Assembly (NCBI RefSeq): GCF_014062345.1
Contig: NZ_JACGLS010000002.1
Location: forward strand, 310,001 to 374,000
Length of the DNA stretch: 64,000 nucleotides
DNA from: Tenacibaculum pelagium
GTDB taxonomy: Bacteria > Bacteroidota > Bacteroidia > Flavobacteriales > Flavobacteriaceae
Direction of reading: 5' to 3'
The first letter of the stretch is position 1. Each line of letters opens with the position of its first letter. The notes beneath the pieces were generated by a model, which was not told the DNA's origin, did no database searches, and saw nothing but the letters and a program-made list of their open reading frames with translations. Shown here in pieces: positions 1 through 8,822 of this stretch. The position numbers and the translations under genes were made by a program.

Positions 1-81
1 AAACCATGTTAAAACTGTTACCGCTAATGTTATTAAAAGTAAAAGAGTATGCGGTGTAGGTAATTTTAGTTTTTTAAGCAT
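1..81 (-). CDS. YfcC-like membrane transporter, N-terminal fragment
   Basis: The reverse strand carries an ATG at 81 followed by 27 open codons running off the window edge. The peptide begins MLKKLKLPTPHTLLLLITLA and continues into a hydrophobic helix ending TWF. A short basic stretch, a PHT motif and then the first membrane helix are typical of the start of YfcC/DcuC-type (C4-dicarboxylate or amino-acid) carriers. Only the first helix is visible, so substrate and integrity cannot be judged. It diverges from the ClC gene. Confidence 0.55.
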   Translation of the reverse strand, partial: MLKKLKLPTPHTLLLLITLAVTVLTWF

Positions 82-152
82 CTCGTAAATATTTTATCTG
101 GTTAAAAATACTGAAAACATTTTACAGACGATTAATTTACAGTTTTGAAGTT

Positions 153-160
153 TATATTTG
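153..160 (+). promoter_or_regulatory. Bacteroidota -7 element (TATATTTG) for the ClC gene
   Basis: TATATTTG matches TAnnTTTG exactly. It ends five bases before the ATG at 166, so transcription should begin at or next to the start codon. I see no convincing -33 TTTG at the usual distance. Confidence 0.6.
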
Positions 161-165
161 TAATA

Positions 166-1941
166 ATGTCAAAAGCAAAAAACATATTTAAAAAAATACT
201 GATTTGGAGGTACAAACACATTTCTGAACGTCAGTTTATTTATGTTTTAAGTATACTCGTTGGCTTTTTAGCAGGTATTGGTACCTTAATCTTAAAAAAT
301 CTTACTTCTTTTTTTCAAACAATCCTAGAGGGGAAATTTATTAAAGACATTCATCACTCTTTGTATTTCATATTCCCTATTATTGGTTTGATTTTAGTGT
401 ATTACATTAAAAAAAGATTTATAAAAAAAGAAATCGGACATGGTATTTCTACAACTTTGCATGCAATTTCTAAGCGTAGCGGAATTATAGAAAAGTATAA
501 AATCTATGCCTCGTTAATTACCGCACCAATAACTGTTGGATTTGGAGGGTCGGTAGGTTTACAAGGACCAGCAGTAAGTACTGGAGCAGCTTTAGGCTCT
601 ACTGTTTCTCAGCTCTTTCACATGAATTCAAAAACAAGAATGTTATTAATAGGGTGTGCAACAGCAGGAGCAATGTCGTCAATGTTTAAAGCACCAGTTG
701 CCGCAATTATTTTTGCAGTTGAAATTTTTAGTTTAGATCTTGCTTTTGCATCATTAGTTCCTTTATTACTAGCATCAGTTTCTGCCGTAGTAACTTCCTA
801 CTTTTTCTTTGAAAATGATGCTTTATTAGGCTTCGAATTAAAAGACATATTTCAAATAAAAGATATCTTTTATTACGTTTTATTAGGTTTCGGAACAGGT
901 TTGGCTTCAGTTTATTTTTCAAAAATTTACTTTGGTATCACCTCTTTTTTCAAGCCTTTTAAAAAACCTATTCATCGATTAATTATTGGGGGTATCGCTA
1001 TTGGACTGATGTTATATTTTCTTCCACCTCTTTATGGTGAAGGATATGGGTTGATTAATAATTTATTAGAAGGCAATACACAAGAAGCTTTGAAAGACCT
1101 TCCTTATCAAATAGATTTTAAAAATGTTTGGATTGTTATTTCATTCCTTTTATTAATCACGCTTTTTAAAGCAATTGCCATGACTACAACTTTTGCCGCT
1201 GGAGGTATTGGGGGTATTTTCATTCCAACGCTAGTTATGGGAAGTGCTATAGGAAATGTATTAGCAAAAATTATTAATCAATTAGGAGGGAATATCTCAG
1301 AAAGTAATTTTACCCTAATTGGTATGACTGGACTGATGGCTGGTGTATTACATGCTCCTTTAACAGCTATTTTCTTGATTGCAGAAATAACAGGCGGTTA
1401 TGATTTATTTGTCCCTCTAATGTTGGTTGCAGCCATTTCTTATGCAGTTACAAAATACTTTATATCTAATTCCATTTACACAGTAGAATTAGCTAAAAGA
1501 GGAGAATTAATTACACATAATAAAGATAAAAATGTGTTAATGATGATGAAGATTGATAAGTTGATTGAAACCAATTTTAAATCCACTCATCCTGATACAT
1601 TATTAGGCACCATGCTAAAAACCTCCGTTGCTAATTCTAACAGAAATATTTTTCCTGTGATTAATGAGGATTCTCAATTTTTAGGAATTGTGTTATTAGA
1701 CGATATCCGACCAATTATGTTTGATAGTGAAATGTATGACAAAGTAACTGTAGAAACATTTATGAGAAGTGCTCCGGCTGTTATTTTCCACAATGATTCA
1801 GTAGAAAAAGTAATGGAAAAGTTTAAGCAAAGTGACGCATGGAATTTACCTGTTGTTAAAAACCAAAAATACATAGGGTTTATATCTAAATCAAAGCTAC
1901 TAACTGCTTATAGAAAAAAGCTAATTGAAGTTACTTCTTAG
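166..1941 (+). CDS. ClC-family chloride channel/transporter with C-terminal CBS domains
   Basis: This integral membrane protein has about ten helices typical of the ClC fold, followed from about residue 455 by a pair of CBS domains that usually bind nucleotides and gate transport. ClC signatures are a GHGIS segment, a GGSVGLQGP segment and a late GGIGGIFIPTLVMG segment. The gating glutamate expected in the G-x-E-G-P motif is replaced by glutamine at residue 133, which in model ClC exchangers abolishes proton coupling. The ATG at 166 is preferred over an in-frame TTG at 145 because that TTG lies upstream of the promoter -7 box. The 3' end overlaps the convergent glpQ gene by 11 bases. The substrate could be another anion. 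Confidence 0.92.
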   Translation: MSKAKNIFKKILIWRYKHISERQFIYVLSILVGFLAGIGTLILKNLTSFFQTILEGKFIKDIHHSLYFIFPIIGLILVYYIKKRFIKKEIGHGISTTLHAISKRSGIIEKYKIYASLITAPITVGFGGSVGLQGPAVSTGAALGSTVSQLFHMNSKTRMLLIGCATAGAMSSMFKAPVAAIIFAVEIFSLDLAFASLVPLLLASVSAVVTSYFFFENDALLGFELKDIFQIKDIFYYVLLGFGTGLASVYFSKIYFGITSFFKPFKKPIHRLIIGGIAIGLMLYFLPPLYGEGYGLINNLLEGNTQEALKDLPYQIDFKNVWIVISFLLLITLFKAIAMTTTFAAGGIGGIFIPTLVMGSAIGNVLAKIINQLGGNISESNFTLIGMTGLMAGVLHAPLTAIFLIAEITGGYDLFVPLMLVAAISYAVTKYFISNSIYTVELAKRGELITHNKDKNVLMMMKIDKLIETNFKSTHPDTLLGTMLKTSVANSNRNIFPVINEDSQFLGIVLLDDIRPIMFDSEMYDKVTVETFMRSAPAVIFHNDSVEKVMEKFKQSDAWNLPVVKNQKYIGFISKSKLLTAYRKKLIEVTS

Positions 1942-2908
1942 CTAAAAAATCAACCATTTTATCTGGAAAATCAGTAAAACCTCCATCTATATTTGCTTCA
2001 AAAAATAATACTTGCATCATTTCATCAAAAGATGAAAACTCATCTAATTGGTCTGCTCTAAAAGTGTATGGATGTACTTTTAATTCAAGCGCATGAGCAT
2101 CTTCAACTAAAGAGGTGAACTCCCATTTACCTTTCTCTTTTTTATCTAATATTTGCTTATACCAAGGTCCAATACCGTCTGCATAGCTAGCAAAATGATT
2201 TAACTGTTTGGTCTCTTCTTCAAATTCAATTAACTGAACTAAAAACAACTCAGATTTTAATTCTTTTCTAACCCTTTCTAATTCTTTAGCATCAAAACAT
2301 TGAAAAATGCATTTGTCTGTTTTCGTTTTATATCCATATTTAAAAAGAATATCTAAGGTAATTTTAGCAATATCTTTTCCGTTTGTATGATGAAATTCAG
2401 GGTTTTTAATTTCTGGGTAAATACCAATATTTTTTCTGGTACTGTAATTTAGTCCTTGAATTAATTCTATTTCTTGTTGAAGTGAATGTAATTTAAAGTT
2501 CCCTTTTCCTTTCGGAAAACGTTTTGGGTAAAACTGTTTTCCGGTTTTAGGATTAAAACGTTCGGTAACCTGCAATTTTTGTAATTCAGCAAAGGTAAAG
2601 TCGATTACATAAAAACGATCATCTTCTCTTTTTCTATCTTCATAAACCTCAGAAACATTGGTAACATCATCTAAATAAATATCGTGTATTACTATAGGAA
2701 CATCATCTTTACTTAACACTAAATCTTGCTCTATATAATCAGGACTCATAGCATAGGCCATTGCTTTAGCTTCCATCGTATGTTCTGGTAAATAACCCGA
2801 AGCTCCTCTGTGTGCTATGATAGTTTTTTTGTTCATAGGTTTTGATTGTATTGATGTATTACAAGTATAAAATGAGAAAATAATTATAACAAGTATTAAG
2901 TATTTCAT
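1931..2908 (-). CDS. glpQ: Glycerophosphodiester phosphodiesterase, lipoprotein
   Basis: The enzyme hydrolyses glycerophosphodiesters to glycerol-3-phosphate and an alcohol, releasing phosphate and headgroups from deacylated phospholipids. The N-terminal hydrophobic segment ends in a lipobox-like FYTC with Cys16, so it is probably an outer-membrane or periplasmic lipoprotein. The GDPD domain starts with AHRGASG (His33, Arg34), continues with the metal-binding acidic residues near Glu60 and Asp62, and has the second catalytic histidine in VIHD (His75). The 325-residue length suits periplasmic GlpQ. It is transcribed alone and ends tail to tail with the ClC gene. Confidence 0.9.
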   Translation of the reverse strand: MKYLILVIIIFSFYTCNTSIQSKPMNKKTIIAHRGASGYLPEHTMEAKAMAYAMSPDYIEQDLVLSKDDVPIVIHDIYLDDVTNVSEVYEDRKREDDRFYVIDFTFAELQKLQVTERFNPKTGKQFYPKRFPKGKGNFKLHSLQQEIELIQGLNYSTRKNIGIYPEIKNPEFHHTNGKDIAKITLDILFKYGYKTKTDKCIFQCFDAKELERVRKELKSELFLVQLIEFEEETKQLNHFASYADGIGPWYKQILDKKEKGKWEFTSLVEDAHALELKVHPYTFRADQLDEFSSFDEMMQVLFFEANIDGGFTDFPDKMVDFLAKK

Positions 2909-2953
2909 TAAAAGATAATGGTCTTAGTGTCTGTATAAAGTTACATATTCCTT

Positions 2954-3880
2954 TTAAAATATAGACAATTCAGTTACTGTAGTAAAAGCTTCCAGAAATT
3001 TCATCCCTCTATATGAGTTTCCTTTCTCGTTTAATTTAGGGCTCCAAACAGTAATACAATATCTATCTGGATGAACTGCAACAATTCCACCACCAACACC
3101 ACTTTTACCTGGTAAACCAACTTTAAAAGAAAACTCGCCAGATTCGTCGTAAAAACCGCAAGTTTGCATAATCGCATTTACTCTCTTGGTTTTACTTGTA
3201 TTTAATAGCTTTTCTCCTTTAGACGTCTTAAAATTACTATTCGCTAAAAACATAAATGTTTTTGACAATTCTTTGCAATTCATTTCAATAGAACACATAT
3301 TAAAATAAAAATCTAACACATCTTTAGGGTCGTTTTTAATATTACCAAAAGACTTTATATAGTTACATAATGCTTTATTTCTATACCCTATAGATGCTTC
3401 AGATCTGGCAACCGTTTCTGAATACTGGATTTGGTCACAATTACAGATTTCCTTTACATAAGCAAGAAAATCTGCTTTTGGATTTTTTAAGTGAGTTACT
3501 AGCATATCGCAAATCACCATAGCACCTGCATTTATAAAAGGGTTTCTGGGTATTCCATGATCAGATTCTAATTGTACTAATGAGTTAAATGCAGTTCCAG
3601 AAGGTTCTACCCCAACACGCTCCCAGATGGTATCGCCAAATATTTTATAAGCCAAGCTTAGCGATATTACTTTTGAAATACTTTGAATTGAAAATTTTTT
3701 TTGCCAATCTCCAATCCCATGTTCCTCAGTATCAACAGAAAGAAAATGTACTCCAAAATTTTCTGAATTTACTTTTGCTAATTCTGGAATATAAGTGGCA
3801 ACTTTTCCTTCATTCTCTTCAGCAATTATAGTCTGATAAATATTCTTTAAAACAGCTTTGTAATTAATAGTATTATTCAC
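2954..3880 (-). CDS. glsA: Glutaminase A
   Basis: This is a cytoplasmic serine-dependent glutaminase that converts glutamine to glutamate and ammonia. The family's SxxK catalytic pair appears in QSISK (Ser67, Lys70). Also present are the early EGKVATYIPELAKV segment, an INAGAMVI segment and a C-terminal GLPGKSGVGGGI segment. At 308 residues it matches the usual single-domain bacterial length with no extra STAS or ankyrin region. It is monocistronic, 45 bases upstream of glpQ on the same strand. Confidence 0.95.
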   Translation of the reverse strand: MNNTINYKAVLKNIYQTIIAEENEGKVATYIPELAKVNSENFGVHFLSVDTEEHGIGDWQKKFSIQSISKVISLSLAYKIFGDTIWERVGVEPSGTAFNSLVQLESDHGIPRNPFINAGAMVICDMLVTHLKNPKADFLAYVKEICNCDQIQYSETVARSEASIGYRNKALCNYIKSFGNIKNDPKDVLDFYFNMCSIEMNCKELSKTFMFLANSNFKTSKGEKLLNTSKTKRVNAIMQTCGFYDESGEFSFKVGLPGKSGVGGGIVAVHPDRYCITVWSPKLNEKGNSYRGMKFLEAFTTVTELSIF

Positions 3881-3995
3881 TATCCCTAATTTTTAAACTA
3901 ATAACAAAATTTGTGTGACCAAAGTAATGTAATTTATCTAACAATGAGAAGTATCAGTTCTAGAATAAGCTTTATAAATATGTAATTATAAATAA

Positions 3996-4026
3996 AAAAA
4001 GTCAAGAGAAAATTCTCTTGACTTTT
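3996..4026 (-). terminator. Intrinsic terminator of the first M43 protease gene
   Basis: Arms GTCAAGAGA and TCTCTTGAC flanked by A and T runs form a hairpin just past the stop codon of the reverse-strand protease gene, with a U-tract on the reverse-strand transcript. Confidence 0.85.
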
Positions 4027-4063
4027 AATCTTTCTATAAAATCTTCTTGAAAGATTTCATTCT

Positions 4064-5116
4064 TTAATTTAACATAGAATCTCTTGCGCCTCCGGGAGCA
4101 AAAATAGCTCTCATTCTATTACGTTGACCATCTGTAAACATATACATACAAGCATCGTCTACATAATCCATATAATTCATAGTCATATCCGCAGATTTAC
4201 AGTTAACCGTTGGATAAGAAGGGCAACCATAATTTGGTCCATCTGAAGCAGGAGTATCTGCTACAAAATCATCTTGACGACATCTACCATCTCCCCAGAT
4301 ATGACGAAGATTTAAATAATGCCCAATCTCATGTGTTAAAGTTCTTCCAGCATTATAAGGTGATGCATTACCTCCTGGTAAAGTTCCTGTTAATAGCACT
4401 ACACCATCAGTAGATGAATTACCTCCTGGGAATTGCGCATAACCTAAAATTCCTCCACCTATTTCACATACCCAAATATTTAAATGTGTATCTGGTGTAA
4501 TTGGTGGATATGCAGATTTCACAGCATTATTCGTTCCCCAAGAAGATCTTGAATCGTTATATCTAAAAGTTCCTGCTAAAGAAAAACTGATTTCAGCATC
4601 TGTAGCATCGTTTATAAAATCAGTTGCTCCTGATGGTAATTGATTTGTATTAGGGTTACTAAAATCGCTATTAATTACATTCATTTGCGAATTGATTTGC
4701 CCACTAGATACATCGTTTGCATTTGGTAATACTATATGAAAATAAACAGGAATATCAATGACTCCAAATCCATCATCAATTGGTAGTACATCCACATCTC
4801 CGTCTCCTCCTCCATTATTACCACCATTTCCACCACCTACTCCATCAGGTTTTTTAGCATTTAAAAATTTACGTGTTGCATATTCAACATCGTACATTTT
4901 TTTATACAGTCCTGGATTTTCTTTTAACTGTTCATTCAATACTCTCATTGAATAACATGGTTCATTAGCTCCTCTAGATTCTGGTGCTTCTGTTTCTAAA
5001 TAAAAATTGCTCATATCAACCGCTTCTTGAGGAGTTAATACTTCTTCTTTTGAGTTTTCTTGACAACCCAATAATAAGCCTACAGATAATGCAAGCCCTA
5101 CGAAAAGTTTTTTCAT
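4064..5116 (-). CDS. M43 (pappalysin/cytophagalysin-like) zinc metalloprotease lipoprotein, copy 1
   Basis: The signal peptide ends in LLLGC, placing a lipidated cysteine at residue 18, so the protein is probably membrane-anchored. A Gly/Asn/Asp-rich linker (about residues 92-108) follows a propeptide-like region, then comes the catalytic domain. The zinc site is HEIGHYLNLRH (His262, Glu263, His266, His272), with Asn269 where metzincins usually have Gly, and the Met-turn is MTMNYMDY. Conserved cysteines follow the zinc site. No type IX secretion C-terminal domain is visible. The neighbouring gene at 5296 is a close paralogue with the same architecture. Substrate is unknown; the fold assignment is secure. 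Confidence 0.9.
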   Translation of the reverse strand: MKKLFVGLALSVGLLLGCQENSKEEVLTPQEAVDMSNFYLETEAPESRGANEPCYSMRVLNEQLKENPGLYKKMYDVEYATRKFLNAKKPDGVGGGNGGNNGGGDGDVDVLPIDDGFGVIDIPVYFHIVLPNANDVSSGQINSQMNVINSDFSNPNTNQLPSGATDFINDATDAEISFSLAGTFRYNDSRSSWGTNNAVKSAYPPITPDTHLNIWVCEIGGGILGYAQFPGGNSSTDGVVLLTGTLPGGNASPYNAGRTLTHEIGHYLNLRHIWGDGRCRQDDFVADTPASDGPNYGCPSYPTVNCKSADMTMNYMDYVDDACMYMFTDGQRNRMRAIFAPGGARDSMLN

Positions 5117-5245
5117 TTTTTAAAGTTTAAAATTAGTTAGTTGTTTTGTGAAAATCTATTTTTCACGAATTACTAAATTAAAGAATCATAAACTTCAATA
5201 AAACAGGAAAAACACTGATTTATAAGTAGTTAAATCAACGAATAA

Positions 5246-5275
5246 AAAAAAGCGTCACTTTCGTGACGCTTTTTA
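5246..5275 (-). terminator. Intrinsic terminator of the second M43 protease gene
   Basis: An 8-bp GC-rich stem AGCGTCAC/GTGACGCT with a TTTC loop and flanking A and T runs lies just beyond the reverse-strand stop codon. It separates the two protease genes into distinct transcription units. Confidence 0.88.
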
Positions 5276-5295
5276 ATATTATGTTTATCTAAACC

Positions 5296-6333
5296 TTAGT
5301 TTAACATAGAAGATCTAGCTCCACCGTTAGCGAAAAGGGCTCTCATTCTGTTACGTTGACCATCAGTAAACATGTACATACAAGCATCATAAGTATAATC
5401 CATGTAGTTCATAGTCATATCTGGTGTTTTACAATCAACATTAGGGTAAGTAGGACATCCTCCGTTAGAAGCTCCAGAAACAGGAGTATCAGCTACGAAA
5501 TCGTCTTGACGACATCTACCGTCTCCCCAAATGTGACGTAAGTTTAAGTAGTGACCAACTTCGTGAGTTGCAGTTCTACCTAATCCATAGTTTCCTCCAG
5601 TATTTCCAAAGAAGTCTCCTCCTAATACAATACCATCAGTAGCTGGGCTACCTCCTGGGAATTGAGCGTATCCTAAAATACCACCACCTATTTCACAAAC
5701 CCAAATGTTCATGTGAGTTGATGGAGTAATTGGAGGGTAAGCTGCTTTAATTGCATCGTTAGTTCCCCAAGAAGATCTTGAATCATTATGTCTGAAAACA
5801 CCTGCTACAGAAAAACTAAATCCTGCATCAGTTGCATCATTAGCAAAAGTAGTACCTGAAGGTAATTGGTCAGTATTAATATCTCTAAAGTCAGAGTTTA
5901 ATGTTGCCATTTGAGAATTTACCTGAGCATCAGAAATAGTATTAGCGTTTGGATAAACGATATGGATATATACTGGAATATTGATGATTCCTAATCCATC
6001 TTCGATTGGAGCTACATCTACATCTCCTCCGGTAGAACCTCCACCGTTTCCACCACCACCTGGCTTACCTTTAGCCGCGATGTTCTTTCTAGTAGCGTAC
6101 TCAACATCATACATTTTCTTGTATAATCCTGGATTTTCGTTTAATTGACGGTTTAAAACCTTCATCGATTGACATTGTTCGCTACCTCCTCTAGATTCTG
6201 CTGATTCAGTATGAGCATAGAAATCGCTCATATCGATTGCTTGTTGAGTTGGTAAAACCTCTTCTTTAGAGTTCTCTTGACATCCAACTAAAACTCCAGC
6301 AGCTACTGCTAATGTTAAAAAAATTCTTTTCAT
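5296..6333 (-). CDS. M43 zinc metalloprotease lipoprotein, copy 2
   Basis: This is a tandem paralogue of the preceding protease with the same layout: lipobox VLVGC (Cys18), a shared QENSKEEV segment after the cysteine, a propeptide-like region, a Gly-rich linker at about 90-103 and a catalytic domain with HEVGHYLNLRH (His257, Glu258, His261, His267) and the Met-turn MTMNYMDY. Divergence is concentrated in the linker and in the loop before the zinc helix. It has its own terminator and a long AT-rich upstream region, so it is probably expressed independently of copy 1. The duplication looks recent but already diverged. Confidence 0.9.
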   Translation of the reverse strand: MKRIFLTLAVAAGVLVGCQENSKEEVLPTQQAIDMSDFYAHTESAESRGGSEQCQSMKVLNRQLNENPGLYKKMYDVEYATRKNIAAKGKPGGGGNGGGSTGGDVDVAPIEDGLGIINIPVYIHIVYPNANTISDAQVNSQMATLNSDFRDINTDQLPSGTTFANDATDAGFSFSVAGVFRHNDSRSSWGTNDAIKAAYPPITPSTHMNIWVCEIGGGILGYAQFPGGSPATDGIVLGGDFFGNTGGNYGLGRTATHEVGHYLNLRHIWGDGRCRQDDFVADTPVSGASNGGCPTYPNVDCKTPDMTMNYMDYTYDACMYMFTDGQRNRMRALFANGGARSSMLN

Positions 6334-6742
6334 GTTGTGAAAAATTGAAAAATTAGTTAATTAATATATTACCCCTTTAGGCAATAAACTTTGCAAAAAA
6401 CCTGTGATTAACATTATCATAAATGAAGTAGTTAAAAATTTGTCATTTTAATAACAAATAGAAGGGTTTTTTAACGATGTGCAATATATATATTTTTTTT
6501 AATCCTAAAAAAAAAGTTAAAAAAAGGTTAACTTCCAGTAAAATCAACTTGCCAACCCTTATTTTAAGAAAAATACATTTCGCAAAAAAACAATCAAAAC
6601 ATTGAAAAAACGTCAATTTTAAACAAACAACATCAGAAAACACATAAATTAAACAACTAAAAACATGTAATTATGCAATTAAACAAACCCATCTTGTATT
6701 TTGTTTAAAAAAATTATCTTTATCTCAAATTAAAAATTATTT
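6334..6742. other. 409-base gene-less AT-rich intergenic region
   Basis: This divergent spacer between the second protease and the Bax-inhibitor gene contains several A and T tracts. It should hold both promoters. On the plus strand TATCTTTA at 6715-6722 is a one-mismatch -7 element, with a TTG about 18 bases upstream (6694-6696). I see no convincing small gene or structured RNA; a 66-codon reverse-strand frame here has no recognisable protein character. Confidence 0.5.
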
Positions 6743-7444
6743 ATGGAAAACTCATTTAACACAAAAGTACTTGCTGCACAAGCATCAGAAACCGATAGAA
6801 TTGCTTTTTACAAAAAAACATATGCTCACGTTGCAGGTGGTGTACTTCTTTTTATTTTATTCGAATACTTATTATTACAAAACGCAACCATTGTAGAATT
6901 TACTTTATCAATGACCCAAGGTTACAAATGGTTATTACTTTTAGGCGGATTTATGTTGATTACAAATTATGCTGAGAGCACCGCTTTAAAAACAACAGAT
7001 AAGAATCTACAATATTTAGCTTATTCAGGATATATTTTTGCGCAAGCATTTATTTTTATTCCTTTAATATATATAGCAATTACTTACACCAATAATTTTG
7101 AAATTATTGAACAAGCAGGAATTGTTACTTTAGGATTATTTGTTGGTATATCTTCTATCGTATTTATTACTAAAAAAGACTTTTCTTTTATTAAAGCTGG
7201 ATTAGCTGTGGGATTCTTTATCGCAATTGCTTTAATTATTGCAGGTACCTTATTTGGTTTTAACTTAGGTTTATGGTTTTCGGTTGGTATGTGTGTATTA
7301 GCAGCTGGATCTATTTTATATCAAACATCTAATCTTGTAAATAAATTTACTACCGATGATTATATTCCTGCCGCATTAGGATTATTCGCATCGTTAATGT
7401 TATTATTTTGGTATGTATTACAGATTTTTATGTCGAGAGATTAA
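6743..7444 (+). CDS. Bax inhibitor-1/YccA family membrane protein
   Basis: A 233-residue polytopic protein with about seven membrane helices and a short N-terminal cytoplasmic segment, as in the BI-1/YccA (TMBIM) family, some of whose members are pH-dependent calcium leak channels. The length and the absence of large loops fit the family. The acidic pair expected near the last helices is not conspicuous, so channel activity is inference. It is monocistronic, with a hairpin terminator directly downstream. Confidence 0.88.
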   Translation: MENSFNTKVLAAQASETDRIAFYKKTYAHVAGGVLLFILFEYLLLQNATIVEFTLSMTQGYKWLLLLGGFMLITNYAESTALKTTDKNLQYLAYSGYIFAQAFIFIPLIYIAITYTNNFEIIEQAGIVTLGLFVGISSIVFITKKDFSFIKAGLAVGFFIAIALIIAGTLFGFNLGLWFSVGMCVLAAGSILYQTSNLVNKFTTDDYIPAALGLFASLMLLFWYVLQIFMSRD

Positions 7445-7464
7445 GAATAAAATACTTATATATA

Positions 7465-7497
7465 AAAAAGCCTCTTATTTTTAATAAGAGGCTTTTG
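7465..7497. terminator. Bidirectional terminator between the BI-1 gene and sufS
   Basis: Arms GCCTCTTATT and AATAAGAGGC, flanked by A and T runs, lie between two convergent genes and give a U-tract on either strand. Confidence 0.9.
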
Positions 7498-7519
7498 TTT
7501 ATAACTAATCATTCTGCGA

Positions 7520-8731
7520 TTAACTCAACATCATTTTTGCTTTCTTAACAGCATTAACTAAAACATCTACCTCCTCTTTAGTATTATAAAAAGTAAACGA
7601 TGCTCTAACTGTACCAGGAATGCAGTAAAAATTCATAATAGGTTGCGCACAATGATGACCTGTACGAACAGCTACTCCTAATTTATCTAAAATAGAACCT
7701 ACATCATAAGGGTGAATTCCTTCTAGATTAAAAGAAATTACGGATGTTTTATTCGTAGTTCCATAAATTTTTAATCCTTCAATTTTTTCTAATTCTTGGG
7801 TTCCGTAAGCCAATAACTCATTTTCTTGTTTTGTAATAGCATCAAAACCAATTGAGTTCATATAATCTACAGCAACACCAAAAGCAATACCTCCGCAAAT
7901 ATTCGGAGTTCCAGCTTCAAATTTATGTGGTAAACCTGCATAAGTGGTTTTTTCAAAAGTTACTGTTTCAATCATCTCACCTCCTCCTTGGTATGGCGGT
8001 AACATATTTAACAACTCTTCTTTACCATATAATAAACCTACTCCTGTTGGTCCGCACATTTTATGAGCAGATGCTACATAAAAATCAACATCTAAATCTT
8101 GTACATCTGGTTTTATATGTGGTACTGCTTGTGCTCCATCAATTAAAACATAAGCTCCAAATTTATGAGCTGCATGAACAATTTCTTCAATTGGATTAAT
8201 AGTTCCTAAAGCATTCGATACATGATTACAGAAAACTAACTTCGTTTTACTGTTTAACAATTCATGGTAAATATCCATTCGTAACGAACCATCTTCATCC
8301 ATAGGAATTACCTTTAAAACAGCTCCTGTTTTTTCACAAAGCATTTGCCAAGGAACAATATTAGAATGATGCTCTAAAGAAGATACGATAATTTCATCTC
8401 CTTCTTTTAATAAAGATACAAAACCAGAAGCCACAATATTAATACTATGGGTAGTTCCTGACGTTAAAATAATTTCATACGAATGCTTCGCATTAAAATG
8501 TTTTTGGATTTTTATACGCGCCTCCTCATATTTATCAGTTGCTTCTTGACTTAGAGTATGAACACCTCTATGAATATTGGCATTGTAATTACTGTAATAG
8601 TCTACAATAGCATCTATAACTACTTGTGGGGTCTGAGAAGTTGCACCGTTATCTAAATACACTAATTTTTTACCGTGAATTTCACGATTTAAAATAGGAA
8701 AATCAGCTCGAATTTTATCTATACTAAACAT
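7520..8731 (-). CDS. sufS: SufS-type cysteine desulfurase
   Basis: This PLP enzyme removes sulfur from cysteine for Fe-S cluster assembly. The PLP lysine is in SAHKMCGPTG (Lys224) and the persulfide cysteine is in RTGHHCAQP (Cys361), the RxGHHC signature of group II (SufS/CsdA) desulfurases. The 403-residue length is typical. No sufBCD or sufE gene is adjacent in this window, so it is either detached from the suf operon or a CsdA-like second copy. It has its own promoter, with -7 TACCTTTG and a TTTG 18 bases upstream. Confidence 0.95.
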   Translation of the reverse strand: MFSIDKIRADFPILNREIHGKKLVYLDNGATSQTPQVVIDAIVDYYSNYNANIHRGVHTLSQEATDKYEEARIKIQKHFNAKHSYEIILTSGTTHSINIVASGFVSLLKEGDEIIVSSLEHHSNIVPWQMLCEKTGAVLKVIPMDEDGSLRMDIYHELLNSKTKLVFCNHVSNALGTINPIEEIVHAAHKFGAYVLIDGAQAVPHIKPDVQDLDVDFYVASAHKMCGPTGVGLLYGKEELLNMLPPYQGGGEMIETVTFEKTTYAGLPHKFEAGTPNICGGIAFGVAVDYMNSIGFDAITKQENELLAYGTQELEKIEGLKIYGTTNKTSVISFNLEGIHPYDVGSILDKLGVAVRTGHHCAQPIMNFYCIPGTVRASFTFYNTKEEVDVLVNAVKKAKMMLS

Positions 8732-8749
8732 CTAAAATCAAATTTTGAG

Positions 8750-8757
8750 CAAAGGTA
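8750..8757 (-). promoter_or_regulatory. -7 element (TACCTTTG) of the sufS promoter
   Basis: On the reverse strand TACCTTTG matches TAnnTTTG exactly and is preceded by TTTG at 8776-8779 with an 18-base spacer, a good -33/-7 pair. It predicts a leader of roughly a dozen bases before the ATG at 8731. Confidence 0.7.
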
Positions 8758-8798
8758 GGGGTTGCGTTTCAAATACAAACATCAATCAATTAAATTCT

Positions 8799-8806
8799 TA
8801 CATTTG
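8799..8806 (+). promoter_or_regulatory. -7 element (TACATTTG) of the serine hydrolase promoter
   Basis: An exact TAnnTTTG match 16 bases before the chosen ATG at 8823. It makes an upstream in-frame start at 8745 impossible, because that lies ahead of the promoter and overlaps the sufS promoter. Confidence 0.65.
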
Positions 8807-8822
8807 TAAAAAAAGTCCCTCT

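Noticed and set aside
728..922. Frame antisense to the ClC gene
   Set aside because: Shadow of a well-supported gene with no independent signals.
4758..4955. Proline/Ser-rich frame on the plus strand
   Set aside because: It is the antisense of the glycine-rich linker of the M43 protease; the low complexity is a by-product.
6443..6643. 66-codon reverse-strand frame in the protease/BI-1 gap
   Set aside because: Phe/Lys/Leu-rich composition comes from A and T tracts, and no promoter or conserved pattern supports it.
8745..8822. N-terminal extension of the serine hydrolase
   Set aside because: It lies upstream of and across the -7 element and codes for a non-signal-like sequence; the ATG at 8823 starts a normal membrane anchor.
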